Under the pieces are notes generated by a model. It was given only the letters and a program-made list of their open reading frames with translations. It ran no database searches and was not told the DNA's origin. A DNA stretch of 64,000 nucleotides from CAXBDP01 sp041689935 (lineage in GTDB: Bacteria; Bacteroidota; Bacteroidia; Cytophagales; Cyclobacteriaceae). Each line of letters begins with the position of its first letter. Position 1 is the first letter of the stretch. The stretch covers positions 1-64,000 of the forward strand of contig JBDNFI010000033.1 of assembly GCA_041689935.1 (NCBI GenBank), written 5' to 3'. Shown one piece after another: positions 35,428 through 44,710 of this stretch. The position numbers and the translations under genes were made by a program.

Positions 35428-36572
35428 TTTTTTTTTAATGCCGGCTCCGATGGAGCAAGAGAAGCAAGTTGAATAGCCTCTTTTACATGGGCCATTTTCA
35501 ACAAGTAAATTTCCAAATGCAATCGCTGATTTCGGCTGGCCTTATAATGCAAATCACATTGATTAGCCAAATTAATACAGCTCAACAAAAATGAGATGGA
35601 GGTCTTCTGTGACTGCTGAATATACAGCGCCTTCACACCATCGCTCATTTCTAAAAGCTTATGCGTGCGCTCATCTTTACACACCATCAGATTCCGTAAA
35701 TGCTCCGCCAACCCAGTAATGAAATGATGGCCATCAAAGCCTTTCTTTAAGATGTCATCCAGTGTCAATAGAATCGCTGAATTATCTCCAACCAGCAATT
35801 GATCTGTCGCCGCCAAATAATAATCATAATCTAAAATATGGAGGTTTTCGACTACTCTTGCATATTTCACCTTCCGGTCGGAAGAATAGGTTACAATCAA
35901 ATCAAAAAGCGAAAGGGCATCTCTAAGGGCACCATCTGCTTTTTGAGCGATTAGGTGCAAGGCTTCATCTTCAGCTTCGATTTTTTCCTGAGCTGCAATA
36001 GCACGCAAATGCACCACGATTTCCTTTACTTGTATGCGATTGAAATCAAAAATCTGACATCTCGAAAGGATGGTAGGAATGATTTTGTGCTTTTCGGTCG
36101 TTGCCAATATGAAAATGGCATAAGAAGGAGGCTCCTCTAAAGTCTTCAAAAAAGCATTGAACGCTTGGTTTGAAAGCATGTGAACCTCATCAATTATATA
36201 GATTTTGTACTTGCCATTCTGCGGCCCATAGCGTACCTGATCCACCAGATTTCGAATGTCTTCCACCGAATTATTAGAAGCCGCATCCAACTCTCGAATA
36301 TTAAGCGAGGAACCTGTATTGAAGCTTAGGCAAGAGTCACACTCATTGCAAGGCTCCATTTCTGAGGATGGGTTTTTGCAATTAATAGTTTTGGCTAGAA
36401 TCCTCGCGCAGGTAGTTTTGCCTACGCCTCTCGGCCCACAAAACAAGAAAGCTTGAGCGAGTTGGTTATTTTGGATTGCATTTTTTAAGGTGGTAGTGAT
36501 ATGCTCTTGACCTACTACCGAAGAGAAGGTTTTAGGGCGATATTTTCTAGCCGAAACAACAAAATTTTCCAT
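35424..36572 (-). CDS. dnaX: DNA polymerase III gamma subunit (ATPase part of DnaX)
   Basis: 382 residues. AAA+ clamp-loader domain: Walker A GPRGVGKTT at 46-54, a zinc module with C65, C75, C78 and C81, Walker B DEVH at 128-131, sensor 1 LATTEKHKI and the arginine-finger region ILSRCQIFDFNRI. Domain III, the oligomerisation region, follows to the stop, which falls directly after three lysines at the A10 run. As a clamp loader it places the sliding clamp on DNA. Full-length tau needs the -1 shift. Confidence 0.93.
   Translation of the reverse strand: MENFVVSARKYRPKTFSSVVGQEHITTTLKNAIQNNQLAQAFLFCGPRGVGKTTCARILAKTINCKNPSSEMEPCNECDSCLSFNTGSSLNIRELDAASNNSVEDIRNLVDQVRYGPQNGKYKIYIIDEVHMLSNQAFNAFLKTLEEPPSYAIFILATTEKHKIIPTILSRCQIFDFNRIQVKEIVVHLRAIAAQEKIEAEDEALHLIAQKADGALRDALSLFDLIVTYSSDRKVKYARVVENLHILDYDYYLAATDQLLVGDNSAILLTLDDILKKGFDGHHFITGLAEHLRNLMVCKDERTHKLLEMSDGVKALYIQQSQKTSISFLLSCINLANQCDLHYKASRNQRLHLEIYLLKMAHVKEAIQLASLAPSEPALKKK
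35427..35436 (-). other. dnaX: A10 slip site in dnaX (frameshift or transcriptional slippage)
   Basis: On the coding strand ten A follow CATT: codons TTA AAA AAA AAA then TAG. In zero frame the protein stops at once (gamma). Slipping by -1, or adding one A in the mRNA, gives TTA AAA AAA AAA ATA GCT and enters the tau frame. Position and outcome match the known E. coli and Thermus dnaX slip sites. I see no clear downstream stem-loop, which favours transcriptional slippage. Confidence 0.65.
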
Positions 36573-36685
36573 CGCTGCAAGATAAAGAAAATGGCTTCAA
36601 ATTGGAGCCTTTATAGGTGAAATTTGAAAGTAGAAATTTTGATTGTCAAATACAGCAGCCTATTCCTCCCGCTTTATTACCTGAC

Positions 36686-36725
36686 AATAAAAAAGCGATT
36701 GACTCAAATTTGAATCAATCGCTTT
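36686..36725 (-). terminator. Terminator after nfu (minus strand)
   Basis: A stem of 10-11 bp, AAAGCGATTGA / TCAATCGCTTT, with a 12-base loop. Reading on the minus strand it ends in TTTTTTATTGTC. It separates nfu from dnaX. Confidence 0.85.
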
Positions 36726-36748
36726 CAATAAAGTATTTTGCTTTTGTC

Positions 36749-37333
36749 TTACACTCCTTCAGCTACCACTTCTTTTACTTCATTTGGCAGCATTCTTTTC
36801 AAGAGATTTTCTATACCTGCCTTTAACGTAACAGTAGATGACGGACAACCGCTGCATGAACCTTGAAGCAGTACTTTTACGGTGCCATCCGTGAAGGAAT
36901 GAAATCCTATAGCGCCGCCATCTTGCTCCACTGCAGGGCGAATATATTCATCCAATATCCCTTTGATTTTCTTCACAGTTTCCGAATCACTTTCTTCAAA
37001 AAGAGGATCCTTAGTCAAATCTTCTTGAATCACTGCTTGACCCGATTCAAGATATTTTTTCACGTGATCTTTAATAAAATCCTGAACATCGCTCCATTCA
37101 ACGTCAGCTTGCTTGGTGACGGTAATAAAATTACTCATCACAAAAACACGTTCCACAAAAGCATAATTGAAAAGCTCTTGTGCCAAGGGACATTTTTCTG
37201 CGCTTTCAAGTGTTGGATAATCAAAGCTCATCGCTTCGGGCACCAACATGAAATTGGCCACAAATTTCAGGGAATTTGGATTTGGGTTTGATTCCAAATA
37301 AACGGTAACCGCTCTTTTATATTCTTTTAACAT
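36749..37333 (-). CDS. Nfu-type iron-sulfur cluster scaffold protein
   Basis: 194 residues. The N-terminal half is the Nfu_N domain (YLESNPNPNSLKFVANFML, SAEKCPLAQELFNYAFVERVFVMSNFITVT). The C-terminal half is the NifU-like domain with the cluster cysteines C160 and C163 (GSCSGCPSS) and IRPAVEQDGG before them. It delivers Fe-S clusters to target enzymes in the cytoplasm. It stands alone with its own terminator. Length matches the two-domain Nfu of bacteria and mitochondria. Confidence 0.93.
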   Translation of the reverse strand: MLKEYKRAVTVYLESNPNPNSLKFVANFMLVPEAMSFDYPTLESAEKCPLAQELFNYAFVERVFVMSNFITVTKQADVEWSDVQDFIKDHVKKYLESGQAVIQEDLTKDPLFEESDSETVKKIKGILDEYIRPAVEQDGGAIGFHSFTDGTVKVLLQGSCSGCPSSTVTLKAGIENLLKRMLPNEVKEVVAEGV

Positions 37334-37390
37334 GGGAATTCATTTTTATGAACAACAAAATCAAGCTTAATTAGTTCTTTTCTTTGCAAA

Positions 37391-38704
37391 TTAGGCTGTC
37401 TTATCAGATTCAACATTTTCATAGCCTGGAGTAGTGGAAGTGTCGAGCATATCCTCGCTATGAGCTACTACCATCGTTACAGTAGCATCTCCTGTTACGT
37501 TCACCACAGTCCGGCACATGTCTAGCGGCCTATCTACTGCAAGTATCAAGGCCAAGCCTGCAGGATCCAGTCCGACAGATTCTAAGACGATGATAAGCAT
37601 AATGATGCCTGCACTTGGCACTGCGGCAGCTCCTACTGAAGCTAGTACGGCTGTAAGTAAGATGGTGATTTGCTGCCCGATGCTTAAGTCAAGGCCAAAT
37701 GCTTGTGCGATAAATACTGCCGACACGCCTTGGTGGATACTTGTGCCATCCATATTTATGGTAGCTCCCAGCGGGAGGACAAAGCTTGATATCTCTTCCT
37801 TTACTCCTAGGTTTTTCTCTACACAATCCATGGTTACTGGTAAAGTGGCCGCACTGGAGCTCGTAGAGAATGCCAGGATTTGAGCAGGTAATATGGCCTT
37901 AAAGAAGCCGAAATAGCTCGTCTTGGTGAATAGTTTGAAAATGATTGGATACACTACAAAAACCATCATGGCTAACCCAAGAATCACATTACCACTATAT
38001 ACACCTAGCGCGCCTAGTAAATTAAGATCTAAATTTAAACTGGCTAGCAGGGCAAAAACTCCTAGAGGTGCGTACATCATAATGAAATCTACGATTTTCA
38101 AAATGATGGTATTTGCACCATCAAAAAAAGCCTTGACACCTGCTACTTTTTTGGGTGGCGACATAACCATGGCTACTCCAAATAATATTGCGAAGAATAT
38201 TACTTGTAGCATGTTGGTGTTATTAGTAAGTGCGAAAAATAGATTGTCAGGCACAATATTTACTAAGGTGTCTAAAGGGCCTGCATCTACGACACCCTCC
38301 GCGCCTTGAATTCTAGTGTCCATATCTGATGCATAAGCTTCTCTTAATTCCTCCCGTTTGTTTGGGTCTAAGAATTTACCGGGCTTAATCAAATTAACCG
38401 AAACCAGTCCAATTACAACAGCAATTACTGTTGTGGATAGATAAAAAATGATGGTCTTGCCACCTATTCTGCTAAGTTTAGAAACGTCCGTCAGGTTAGA
38501 TATCCCATCAATTAGGGATACTAATACCAATGGGATAGCGATGAGCTTAAGTGAATTTATAAATATGGTACCGAATGGTTTTATCCAGTCAGCAGTAAAA
38601 TCTACCAGTCCAAATGACGGCGCAACTAGACCCCAAACTAATCCTAAGCCCATACCAATGAGTATTTTGGCATATAAAGGCATAGATTTTTTTTCCTTCA
38701 GCAT
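37391..38704 (-). CDS. Dicarboxylate/amino acid:cation symporter (DAACS family)
   Basis: 437 residues with the eight-helix, two-hairpin architecture of GltPh-type transporters. The serine-rich hairpin tip is STSSSAATLPVTMDCVEKNLGV, the sodium-site motif is INMDGTSIHQGVSAVF (NMDGT), and the C-terminal substrate region is VDRPLDMCRTVVNVTGDATVTMVV with D and N residues for aspartate or dicarboxylate. It sits in the inner membrane and takes up glutamate, aspartate or C4-dicarboxylates with Na+ or H+. A loop near 125-150 (MDTRIQGAEGVVDAG) is longer than in GltP. Confidence 0.92.
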   Translation of the reverse strand: MLKEKKSMPLYAKILIGMGLGLVWGLVAPSFGLVDFTADWIKPFGTIFINSLKLIAIPLVLVSLIDGISNLTDVSKLSRIGGKTIIFYLSTTVIAVVIGLVSVNLIKPGKFLDPNKREELREAYASDMDTRIQGAEGVVDAGPLDTLVNIVPDNLFFALTNNTNMLQVIFFAILFGVAMVMSPPKKVAGVKAFFDGANTIILKIVDFIMMYAPLGVFALLASLNLDLNLLGALGVYSGNVILGLAMMVFVVYPIIFKLFTKTSYFGFFKAILPAQILAFSTSSSAATLPVTMDCVEKNLGVKEEISSFVLPLGATINMDGTSIHQGVSAVFIAQAFGLDLSIGQQITILLTAVLASVGAAAVPSAGIIMLIIVLESVGLDPAGLALILAVDRPLDMCRTVVNVTGDATVTMVVAHSEDMLDTSTTPGYENVESDKTA

Positions 38705-38786
38705 ATTTTTAATCTAAGTAGGCAACAAATAGAGATACAAAATTTTGTGATTGTTTAGTTTTTTGAAATGCAACCAACCAACAGGC

Positions 38787-39863
38787 CTACAATTTTGAAA
38801 TTTTATTCCTCAAATAAAAATCTGCTATGACGATTGCCGCCATTGCTTCTACAATTGGCACCGCGCGAGGCACTACGCACGGGTCATGCCGACCTTTTCC
38901 GCTCACTATTGTTGGGTTTCTTTGCTCATCTATACTTTCTTGGTCTTGCATCAAGGTAGCCACAGGTTTAAAAGCCACCCGAAAATAAATATCCTGACCG
39001 TTACTGATGCCTCCTTGTATGCCTCCGCTATGATTGCTGGTAGTAATGATTTTATCTCCTTCTTTTTTGAAAAGGTCATTATGAGCTGATCCATTCATTT
39101 CTACTCCATCGAAGCCACTTCCATATTCAAAACCTTTTACTGCGTTGATGCTGAGCATGGCTTTTCCTAGTTCGGCATGCAGCCGGTCAAATACCGGTTC
39201 GCCAAGACCTGTTGGCACACCTTTGATTACGCCTGTAACTACACCGCCAATGGTATCTCTATTCTTGCGGGTAGCATCAATAAGTTCAATCATTTTGGCT
39301 GCCATAGGAGCATCAGGGCAGCGGACGATGTTGTTCTCTATTGAGTCAAGGTCTAATTCGAGGTATGATTTCTCAAGTCTGAGATTGCCCACTTGTGAAA
39401 CATAGGCTAGGCAGGAAATATTTTGCGTACTTAGAAGCAACTGAGCGACTGCGCCAGCGGCTACTCTTGCGGCTGTTTCTCTTGCAGATGACCTGCCGCC
39501 ACCGCGGTAGTCGCGTATGCCATATTTTTCGCTATATGTATAGTCGGCATGCGAAGGACGAAATTTATCAGCAATGTGACTATAATCTTTGCTTTTTGCA
39601 TCAGCATTTGGAATCAGCAACATGATGGGCGTTCCAGTACTTTTACCTTCGAATACGCCTGAAACGATTTGAAAAATATCATTTTCTCTACGCTGGGTGG
39701 TGATTCGTGACTGACCGGGTTTACGCTTTTCTAATTGTGCTTGAATAAATTGTTCGTCTATTTCCAAACCTGCCGGACAGCCATCTATGACAACGCCTAT
39801 AGCTGGGCCGTGTGATTCTCCAAAGGTTGTAATGCGAAATAGCTTACCGTATGAATTGGACAT
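38787..39863 (-). CDS. aroC: Chorismate synthase
   Basis: 358 residues carrying all three family signatures: GESHGPAIGVVIDGCPAG at the N-terminus, RGGGRSSARETAARVAAGAVA in the middle (flavin and phosphate contacts) and GGISNGQDIYFRVAFKP with ERNPTIV-like residues near the end. It makes chorismate from EPSP using reduced FMN. It is adjacent to batD, with its stop 3 bases from the next ATG on the same strand, but no functional link is evident. Complete and intact. Confidence 0.97.
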   Translation of the reverse strand: MSNSYGKLFRITTFGESHGPAIGVVIDGCPAGLEIDEQFIQAQLEKRKPGQSRITTQRRENDIFQIVSGVFEGKSTGTPIMLLIPNADAKSKDYSHIADKFRPSHADYTYSEKYGIRDYRGGGRSSARETAARVAAGAVAQLLLSTQNISCLAYVSQVGNLRLEKSYLELDLDSIENNIVRCPDAPMAAKMIELIDATRKNRDTIGGVVTGVIKGVPTGLGEPVFDRLHAELGKAMLSINAVKGFEYGSGFDGVEMNGSAHNDLFKKEGDKIITTSNHSGGIQGGISNGQDIYFRVAFKPVATLMQDQESIDEQRNPTIVSGKGRHDPCVVPRAVPIVEAMAAIVIADFYLRNKISKL

Positions 39864-39866
39864 TCC

Positions 39867-41309
39867 TTATTTTTTGAACATGATGTATGCGGATATGCCC
39901 AACATCAAAAACACGAGGGCATTAGCAAAGATGGTAAATGCACTCGAACCGCCCAAGTTTCTTAATTTATTATCTTCTAATTCAATCCGATCATAGAAAG
40001 GGCCAAAATTATTTGAACTGATCACTTGGTTTTTCTTACTCTCACCAGTTACGGTAATAGTTGCTTTGGGCCTTAGCGTATCGTATTGAGCTACTCTGGT
40101 ATTGAAATAGATAAATTGAACCTGATCTGCTAATGCATATTGTCCAGGTTCTTTTGGGATAAAGAAATAGCTAAAAGATTTATTTCCAGTTACGCGTCCA
40201 TTGCTTCTGCGGATATTCTGTGTGGTATTTGGTGGAAAAATATCGAAATTTTTGCCTTTGGTTAAAATGGGTTCTTGAATCGCTGAGATATTGCCTTCGC
40301 CTACTAAATTGAATGTATAGGTTAAACTCTCGCCAGTACTCAACGCAGCGGTAGAAAGGCCTTCTTCTAAACTATAAACACCTACTGTTACTTGGTCTTT
40401 CAACGGATGAGGCGGGAGGTCAAGCACTTTCACAGTTTTTGCCTTGGTTCTGAAGGTCACGTAATCTTCTTGTCTATTTGCCCCAAAGAAAGATTGGTTT
40501 TGAGCAATTCTATATTTTATCATTTTCAATGGAACAGAAGGAAATTCCATCGGACTCACTGAAAGAGCAAAGAAGGTGGCTTGGTAAATTTTGAATTGGG
40601 TGTAATACTTGCCATTGATATTGATTCGAGTTCCCTGAATATTATCTATAGCAAAATTCTCCTCCCACGTATTTTCAGGCTTTAGGGTCTTTAAGAGACC
40701 TTGTAGCTGTATGGCCAAATCAAACCATTGTAATTGAGCTCTATTAGTTTCAGCTACATACAAGGCAAATGTAGCTGTAACACCCTCTCCTCTATAAATT
40801 TGGTCTTTGTCGGTGGTTAAAGCTAAAAACGCATCTTCTTTTACATCAATATACTCTGTTTGGCCTCTACGGCCACCAAAAAACTCTTCGAAAGGATCTT
40901 GAGTAGGGTCAACCGCTCTTTGTTGGGTTTTCGGGCCTATTACCAAAAGTGTTTTTCCTTGTGATGAAATTTCATTTTTATTTACATTTATTTTGAAAGC
41001 AGGTATGGTAAATGAACCCTCCCGCATTGGCTGATAATTTTGTGTGATGGTTTGTGAAAAGGACATTTGCCCATTTACTATGCTTGTGGAGGAAGAGGAT
41101 GCTGTTCCTCTTTTTTCAAAACCAGGAATATCTGGAAAGTTGTCATAACTGCGGATTCTTTCATTTTTGACCATAATTGAAATGGTAAACATTTCATTCA
41201 TCCCAATTTCATCCGCTCCCAATTCGATAGTAGTTTCTTGTGCAAACGAAATAGAGCTGAGAAAAATAATAGTTAATACTAGGAGGTATATCCTTTTCGT
41301 TATCTTCAT
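39867..41309 (-). CDS. batD: BatD-like aerotolerance protein
   Basis: About 480 residues from the ATG at 41309, giving a signal peptide (IYLLVLTIIFLSSISFAQ). The non-ATG start at 41387 is rejected. The mature protein is beta-rich periplasmic with typical BatD blocks (TIELGADEIGMNEMFTISIMVKNERI, FPDIPGFEKRG, PREGS-like) and a C-terminal membrane helix (FANALVFLMLGISAYIMFKK). BatA, B, C and E are not in this window. A MoxR ATPase, the usual partner of Bat proteins, lies at 60230 instead. Confidence 0.88.
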   Translation of the reverse strand: MKITKRIYLLVLTIIFLSSISFAQETTIELGADEIGMNEMFTISIMVKNERIRSYDNFPDIPGFEKRGTASSSSTSIVNGQMSFSQTITQNYQPMREGSFTIPAFKINVNKNEISSQGKTLLVIGPKTQQRAVDPTQDPFEEFFGGRRGQTEYIDVKEDAFLALTTDKDQIYRGEGVTATFALYVAETNRAQLQWFDLAIQLQGLLKTLKPENTWEENFAIDNIQGTRININGKYYTQFKIYQATFFALSVSPMEFPSVPLKMIKYRIAQNQSFFGANRQEDYVTFRTKAKTVKVLDLPPHPLKDQVTVGVYSLEEGLSTAALSTGESLTYTFNLVGEGNISAIQEPILTKGKNFDIFPPNTTQNIRRSNGRVTGNKSFSYFFIPKEPGQYALADQVQFIYFNTRVAQYDTLRPKATITVTGESKKNQVISSNNFGPFYDRIELEDNKLRNLGGSSAFTIFANALVFLMLGISAYIMFKK

Positions 41310-41451
41310 GAAATTAAACAGACTTAAATTTTTGTAAAAATACGTTTTATAAATTATTTTAAGTTCTTTGACGAAACGAAGTAACATGAAGTTTGGTATT
41401 TCGTTAAATTTCTAAACTGTACTTAATATACATATTTAATCCATTATAAAA

Positions 41452-41640
41452 ATGTTGGAATATGCAAAGATTATCCTTTCGAAAGTAAGCTTTGACAAGA
41501 GACTTTTTGAAAAAGAACTTTCCAAGGCTGTAAAGGCGCTGGTACCTGATGAGCTCAGGGAATTTAAACAATGGTGTTATGATAAGTTTGGTCAGTTGTA
41601 CCAGACAGTTTTGAATAAGTATTTTATGAATGTGGCCTAA
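41452..41640 (+). CDS. Small conserved cytoplasmic protein, 62 aa
   Basis: Sequence MLEYAKIILSKVSFDKRLFE continues with ELSKAVKALVPDELREFKQWCYDKF. It is entirely helical and amphipathic with no signal. I recall very similar ~60-residue proteins in many Bacteroidota, of unknown function. It has its own terminator and faces away from the flanking minus-strand genes, which supports it as a real gene. Confidence 0.75.
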   Translation: MLEYAKIILSKVSFDKRLFEKELSKAVKALVPDELREFKQWCYDKFGQLYQTVLNKYFMNVA

Positions 41641-41690
41641 AAGCAAAAACCCGGATGATAGTCCGAGCTTTTGCTTTTGTATTTTATTTT
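41639..41690 (+). terminator. Terminator after the 62-aa gene
   Basis: Stem AAAAGCAAAA / TTTTGCTTTT around an inner GGATGATAGTCC, followed by T-rich sequence (TGTATTTTATTTTTT). The minus strand would also fold, so it may end transcription of the transglycosylase gene too. Confidence 0.75.
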
Positions 41691-41703
41691 TTCTGCTTTT
41701 CTA

Positions 41704-43158
41704 TCAAGTTGTGTAAAGCTGCCTGTATTGATCGTATCGAGCGAGAATTTCTCTCACATAGTTTACAGGTTCAGCTCCTCTACAATATCCAGATTTTACG
41801 ATGGGGTCTAAGTAAAATTCAGGATCAGATTTTTTAAGCAAGTATTCTTCTACATTTTCCCATTTACTGGGGTTTTTCCCAAATTTAAAGGTAAGATTGT
41901 AAGCATCTAATACATGCCCTTGCCCTGCATTATAGGAAGAGAGAATGAATTTTAATCGCTCGTTCGGATCTTCAATTTTATTACGCCAAAATTTGTCAAG
42001 GTATTCCAAGTATTTTACGCCTGCTCTAAGACTTTGCATGGGATCGAATGGATTCTCGGCGCCAAACCTTTCAGCTGTTGCGGGCATTATTTGCATTAAT
42101 CCTTGAGCTCCTGCCCAAGATTCTACGTCAATTTCGAATTTAGATTCTTGGTAAATTTGAGAGGCCAGCAAGCGCCAATCCCAACCGAGTAAATCTGCAT
42201 ACGATTTTATCTCTACATCAAAAGGGGAAATCAAGCTGCCTCCAATAGACGAGAAACTACTTCTTACGCGGTATGCGTGATTGTAGGCATTTTTATAATA
42301 GCGATTGTAAAGGACTGCATATACTGAGGACTGCTGCACTTCATTGAGCCAAACATTAGTTTCGTCTAATAGTTCTGGAGCATTGTGTCTTACAGCCCAT
42401 GCAATACTTTGTGTGAAACTAATAGGTGTTTTGGTGTCTATGTCGAGATATAACCCTTCCAATAGCTTGGCATCATTTTCGTCTACAACTGTCATCGCTA
42501 TTTCACCATTGGCAACCATTTGAATGAGTTCTTCAGCACCAACCTCGCCACCCATTTCAACGATCTGAATAGCCGATCCTATTTCGGTAGATAGGTTTTG
42601 TAGTCTGGATTTAAAAGAACTTCCTTTTCGAATGTGAATTCGCTTATTGCCTAGTTCAACGACATTTCTTACCAATTGCCTATCGATTTGGTTGGCCGAC
42701 ATCGTCCTCCAGTTCAAAGGTTTTCTTTGGATAAGGATTTGTCTTGTCTCGTGATGTGTTTCTGTAAAGGCTACTTTTTTAAGACGGCCTTTTGTTACTG
42801 AAAGATTGTAGGCTAAAATATCTGCCCTTCCAGCATTCAAATCGTGAAAGGCAACATCTAAATCCGACTCTTGTCTTACTTCAAGTTCTACACCGAGCGT
42901 TTCACTCAATCGAGTGAGTAGCTCAAATTCAAAGCCCATAGGTCGGCCTTTGTAAATATAAAAACTAGTGGAAGTATTGTCCACAAGCGCAATTAATCTA
43001 CCTCTTTTTTTGATTTCTGAGAGATCAAACTCTACAGGAGGGATTCCGCCAATTTCCTGTTCATCGGTCATTTCAACTTGCTGGCAAGCATGAGAAACGA
43101 AGATAAGTACAAGAAATGCCTTAATTAGCAAACTGCTCTTAAGAATGTTTTTTTTCAT
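41704..43158 (-). CDS. Membrane-bound lytic transglycosylase, MltF-like lipoprotein
   Basis: About 484 residues from the ATG at 43158 (a GTG at 43170 is possible). The lipobox is LIFVSHAC. Residues ~45-290 form a solute-binding (SBP_bac_3-like) domain: GRLIALVDNTSTSFYIYKG, PMGFEFELLTRLSETLGVELEV, DILAYNLSVTKGR. The C-terminal SLT domain has the catalytic glutamate in QIYQESKFEIDVESWAGAQGLMQIMPATAERFG. It cleaves peptidoglycan in the periplasm, with the binding domain modulating activity. Domain order and length match MltF. Confidence 0.93.
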   Translation of the reverse strand: MKKNILKSSLLIKAFLVLIFVSHACQQVEMTDEQEIGGIPPVEFDLSEIKKRGRLIALVDNTSTSFYIYKGRPMGFEFELLTRLSETLGVELEVRQESDLDVAFHDLNAGRADILAYNLSVTKGRLKKVAFTETHHETRQILIQRKPLNWRTMSANQIDRQLVRNVVELGNKRIHIRKGSSFKSRLQNLSTEIGSAIQIVEMGGEVGAEELIQMVANGEIAMTVVDENDAKLLEGLYLDIDTKTPISFTQSIAWAVRHNAPELLDETNVWLNEVQQSSVYAVLYNRYYKNAYNHAYRVRSSFSSIGGSLISPFDVEIKSYADLLGWDWRLLASQIYQESKFEIDVESWAGAQGLMQIMPATAERFGAENPFDPMQSLRAGVKYLEYLDKFWRNKIEDPNERLKFILSSYNAGQGHVLDAYNLTFKFGKNPSKWENVEEYLLKKSDPEFYLDPIVKSGYCRGAEPVNYVREILARYDQYRQLYTT

Positions 43159-43356
43159 ACCTAGTGACACACAATGCAGGTTTTCAGCTTATTAGCTAAA
43201 TCTATGCCAGATTGTGTAAAGCCTCTTTGGTGATAAAATGTTTATGAGGCAAAAAAGAAAGCGCAAAGATAATAATAATATTTGCAATAACAAATTGATT
43301 ATTAGCCCTGTACCGTCATTTGGCATGCAAACAGGCTTTTACTTCTTATCGTTCAC

Positions 43357-44682
43357 TTATAGTTGGGCGTATTGAATAATTTCACCGCTCAATCTAAGCA
43401 GTTCAATTTCAGATGATTTTGCGTTAAATGCGGCCACAAGAGCGCGTGTTTCTGCGTCAACAGCATTTACCTGGGCTTCTCTAAGCTCCAGAGCATTACT
43501 CACTCCAAGTCTATATCTTTCCAGAGCTATTTCAGCATTTTCCTTTGCAACATCCTGATTGGCATTTTCAAGGTTCATGAGAATGATATTTTTTTGATGC
43601 GTTGTATAAGCTCTTTTGATATCAGATTCTAATTGGAGTTTGAGTTGATCCACTACCAATTCAGCATTAAAAGATTGTACTTTTGCAATTTGTGCTCTGC
43701 GGTTTACGCTATTGCCGTTGAATACATTCAAAAAGGCAGATGCGCCGTAAGTAAAACCTGAAGCAGTATTCGAAATCAAGAATCCAGCAACAGAATTTCT
43801 TACGGAATAATTGTACCCTCCATTTAAGGTAAGTCTCGGCATTCGCTCTGCTTGAATCTCTCTTATTTGAAGATAGCTCACGTTTTTCCTTCTTTGAGCA
43901 GCCAATAATTCAGGGTTTTTTACATTTAGCGTATTTACCAATTCTTCCAAAACTAAATCTTCAGTAACAATGATCTCAAAGGCCACACTAAAGTCAATGC
44001 TGGCATCTCGACCCATCAATTCATTAAGGTTTGCTTTAGAGATGAAAATGGTTACTTCTTGGTTGATCAATGAGGTAGAATCAGAATTATGATCGACTTG
44101 TGCCGCTAGGTATTCCAATTTTGAAGCTTTACCTAATTCATATTTATCTTTCGATATTTTTAACCGCTCTTTGGAGATATCCATCGTTGTTTTTAAAACT
44201 TCAAGTCTGGCTTCTTCCAGCGCAATCAAATAAAAAGAATTTGAAATTGCTGCCATGGTATTTTCAACAGCGATTTTGGTATTTTCCAATCCTTCCGCTT
44301 CCAATTCTCTCAGCCTTTCCAACGCTACAAACATTGCCAACCCGTCAAATATTGTCCATTGTAGGGAGGGATTGATAGCTAAATTGTCTGCTTTTGCATT
44401 ATCAATTTTTCTTGGCTCTGGATCATTCAAAAACTGTTGTTCTACATCATCTATTGAAAAACCTTTGTTGGCATTGATACCTACAATCGGTAAAAACCCT
44501 GCAGCACCCGGTGTAGCGCTGATTTTGGCTATTTCTTCTATGTTTTTGGCAATTCGTATTGCGTAATTATTCTCAAGTCCAATTGAAATTGCCTCTTTTA
44601 AGGTGAGTTCATTCTGCGCAATTACATCATTGCCGAACAAGAAAATAATACAAATAAATATAGTAGAAAACAGGTGTTTCAT
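43357..44682 (-). CDS. TolC-family outer-membrane efflux channel
   Basis: About 441 residues from the ATG at 44682, with a signal peptide (STIFICIIFLFGNDVIA). Two OEP repeats of long helices are visible: LTLKEAISIGLENNYAIRIAKN, KISKDKYELGKASKLEYLAAQVD, and in the second half ENAEIALERYRLGVSNALELREAQVNAVDAETRAL. It forms a trimeric channel for the RND pump encoded directly upstream (28 bases apart). The product ends in the helical SSEIELLRLSGEIIQY. Confidence 0.93.
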   Translation of the reverse strand: MKHLFSTIFICIIFLFGNDVIAQNELTLKEAISIGLENNYAIRIAKNIEEIAKISATPGAAGFLPIVGINANKGFSIDDVEQQFLNDPEPRKIDNAKADNLAINPSLQWTIFDGLAMFVALERLRELEAEGLENTKIAVENTMAAISNSFYLIALEEARLEVLKTTMDISKERLKISKDKYELGKASKLEYLAAQVDHNSDSTSLINQEVTIFISKANLNELMGRDASIDFSVAFEIIVTEDLVLEELVNTLNVKNPELLAAQRRKNVSYLQIREIQAERMPRLTLNGGYNYSVRNSVAGFLISNTASGFTYGASAFLNVFNGNSVNRRAQIAKVQSFNAELVVDQLKLQLESDIKRAYTTHQKNIILMNLENANQDVAKENAEIALERYRLGVSNALELREAQVNAVDAETRALVAAFNAKSSEIELLRLSGEIIQYAQL

Positions 44683-44710
44683 AATCTTGGTGGTGGTGAA
44701 CAGCAATAAT

